A stretch of 7,092 nucleotides of DNA from a bacterium (GTDB lineage: Bacteria > Vulcanimicrobiota > Xenobia > RGZZ01), in the NCBI GenBank assembly GCA_021782195.1, contig JAJXVI010000117.1, positions 1 through 7,092 on the forward strand. Reading direction: 5' to 3'. The notes under the pieces are model-generated. The model was not told the origin of the DNA, did no database searches, and was given only the letters and a program-made list of their open reading frames with translations. The position numbers were made by a program, and so were the translations under genes. Shown one piece after another: positions 6,040 through 7,092 of the stretch (the stretch's first letter is position 1; the number at the start of each line of letters is the position of its first letter).

Positions 6040-7092
6040 GGGCCAAACTCCTTGAATGCCTCCGCAAGCGGAGGGGACTGGTGGGCCGGATCGCGCGGGT
6101 CGAGCCCCTGCGCGATGCAGGCCCAGGCATCGCGCAGACTGCGCGCACCCGCGGCCGGACCCGACGGGTGACCGAAGATTCCCCGCCCGGGCACGACACC
6201 AAAATCGACGGTCTTGAAGGTCTCGTACATGGTCTGAAGGGTTCCCGCCCAGTCGCTTCCTCCCGGCATCGGAAGCGCCGGTCTGATCGCCCCCATCGGC
6301 TCGACGCAGGCCGCCATGTCACGCAGCACCTGGGCCACCGTCACGTTCATGCGATCCGACAGTCCCGGCATGATGATGGCGTCAAATCCAGCCAGGCGCT
6401 GCAGTCGCGTCCACACCAGAGAACTGATTCCGTGGTACGGCACGCGCGAACAGGAGGCAATCATGTCGAAATGCGCAAACAGCGGCATGCGCCCGCGCGC
6501 GGCAATCATTCGCGCGGCCGAAAGACCGATCGGCATCGCATTGAGCATGCACGCCGCAGACGCTCCGCCAAGAGACGCCACCGTATCGTAGAGGTCGCCG
6601 AGACGGGCCACCTCGTCGGTGATGTTGACAAGGTAGAGCTTACGCTCTCCGGTCTCGCGCGACGCATCGCGTACCCGCGGAAAGACACACGCGGCACGTG
6701 CGGCGAGCGGAGCGTAGTCAGTGTCGGCCAGCATCTCGTCGTCCTTGACGATGTCGGCCCCTCCCCGCAGCGCCTGACAGGCCAGTTCGGCGAACGGCTC
6801 GATCGGCATGCCGATGTTCGGTTTGATGACGCCACAGAAAATCGGTCGACTCTTCACCCCCAGCACCGCCCGAATGCCCTCAATCCCGAAACGAGGTCCC
6901 TCGAACTGTTCCAGGAAGCTCGCGGGAAACTGCACGTCCTCAAGGAGAACCAGCGGCACGTGCGGCGTAAAGAAGGCGCCCTCCCCACACAGCGCGGTCA
7001 ACAGGTTCGGGATGCGCGCCCCGAAATTGAGCGCCGGATGGGCGATGCGAAGATGGAGACGTCGAAACTTCTGCCCGGGCCGCGCCAGGATC
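6036..7092 (-). CDS. RuBisCO-like protein (form IV-type large subunit), 5' end beyond the window
   Basis: The frame is open to the window edge, so the N-terminus is missing; 351 residues are visible (the TTG at 7001 is internal). Positions below count from that TTG. GVIKPNIG at 57-64 matches the RuBisCO TIKPKLG motif: Lys60 equals K175, but Asn62 replaces K177. GGADIVKDDE at 80-89 keeps the metal ligands K201, D203 and E204 (Lys86, Asp88, Glu89). His177 aligns with H294. In the loop-6 region GFDAIIMPGLSDRM (205-218), an ungapped match puts Ile at H327 and Arg217 at K334. PMPGG (244-248) and FGHPSGP (276-282) match the phosphate-binding end of the barrel. Such a pattern fits enolising RuBisCO-like proteins (MtnW enolase, isomerases, oxoisoapionate decarboxylases), not carboxylases. 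It heads the visible operon; the substrate cannot be told from sequence. Confidence 0.9.
   Translation of the reverse strand, partial: ILARPGQKFRRLHLRIAHPALNFGARIPNLLTALCGEGAFFTPHVPLVLLEDVQFPASFLEQFEGPRFGIEGIRAVLGVKSRPIFCGVIKPNIGMPIEPFAELACQALRGGADIVKDDEMLADTDYAPLAARAACVFPRVRDASRETGERKLYLVNITDEVARLGDLYDTVASLGGASAACMLNAMPIGLSAARMIAARGRMPLFAHFDMIASCSRVPYHGISSLVWTRLQRLAGFDAIIMPGLSDRMNVTVAQVLRDMAACVEPMGAIRPALPMPGGSDWAGTLQTMYETFKTVDFGVVPGRGIFGHPSGPAAGARSLRDAWACIAQGLDPRDPAHQSPPLAEAFKEFGP
6048..6053 (-). promoter_or_regulatory. Ribosome binding site supporting the GTG start of the YjbQ-family gene
   Basis: AAGGAG on the minus strand, inside the end of the RuBisCO-like gene, 8 bases before GTG 6039. 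It supports the long form of the YjbQ protein. Confidence 0.7.

Noticed and set aside
6036..7092. A true CO2-fixing RuBisCO large subunit
   Set aside because: K177, H327 and K334 equivalents appear to be replaced, and no small-subunit, phosphoribulokinase or RuBisCO activase gene is in the window.

Overview
The window is GC-rich, tightly packed bacterial DNA. All seven genes I support lie on the minus strand, so the map reads from the right end to the left. Protein styles (a periplasmic LTXXQ/Spy-type protein, a HAMP-type sensor kinase, an EVE-domain protein and a KANL3/Tex30-type alpha/beta hydrolase) suggest a proteobacterium, probably beta or gamma. No taxonomic marker is present, so this is inference. 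No RNA genes, insertion sequences, CRISPR arrays or signs of recent transfer were seen.

Region A (7092 to 4344) is a tight four-gene block: a RuBisCO-like protein (5' end cut by the window edge), a YjbQ-family protein, an alpha/beta hydrolase and an EVE-domain protein. The first two junctions overlap by 4 bases of the xTGA type (the second one on a proposed TTG start). The third leaves a 2-base gap with a strong Shine-Dalgarno sequence. The layout predicts one co-translated operon. The RuBisCO-like protein keeps the metal-binding K-D-D-E motif but appears to lack the loop-6 lysine and other carboxylase residues, so it is probably an enolase, isomerase or decarboxylase type enzyme rather than a CO2-fixing one.

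Region B (4343 to 1986) holds a membrane sensor histidine kinase with no response regulator beside it, followed by a secreted LTXXQ protein with four motif copies and a His/Gly-rich tail. Each gene has its own upstream region containing a TATACT -10-like hexamer. Both regions also share a direct repeat with an 11-base period, TCTTTA-N5-TCTTCAG. This is the geometry bound by OmpR/PhoB-family regulators, and it suggests that one unseen regulator controls both genes in an envelope or metal stress circuit of Cpx/Zra type.

Region C (1985 to 1) holds a stand-alone delta-1-pyrroline-5-carboxylate dehydrogenase (proline and arginine catabolism). Its 267-base leader contains two strong hairpins. Downstream of it lie a perfect palindrome and a nested inverted repeat.

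No gap exceeds 300 bases. The gaps are 1-149, 1719-1985, 2583-2755 and 4250-4343, and each is described in the entries.
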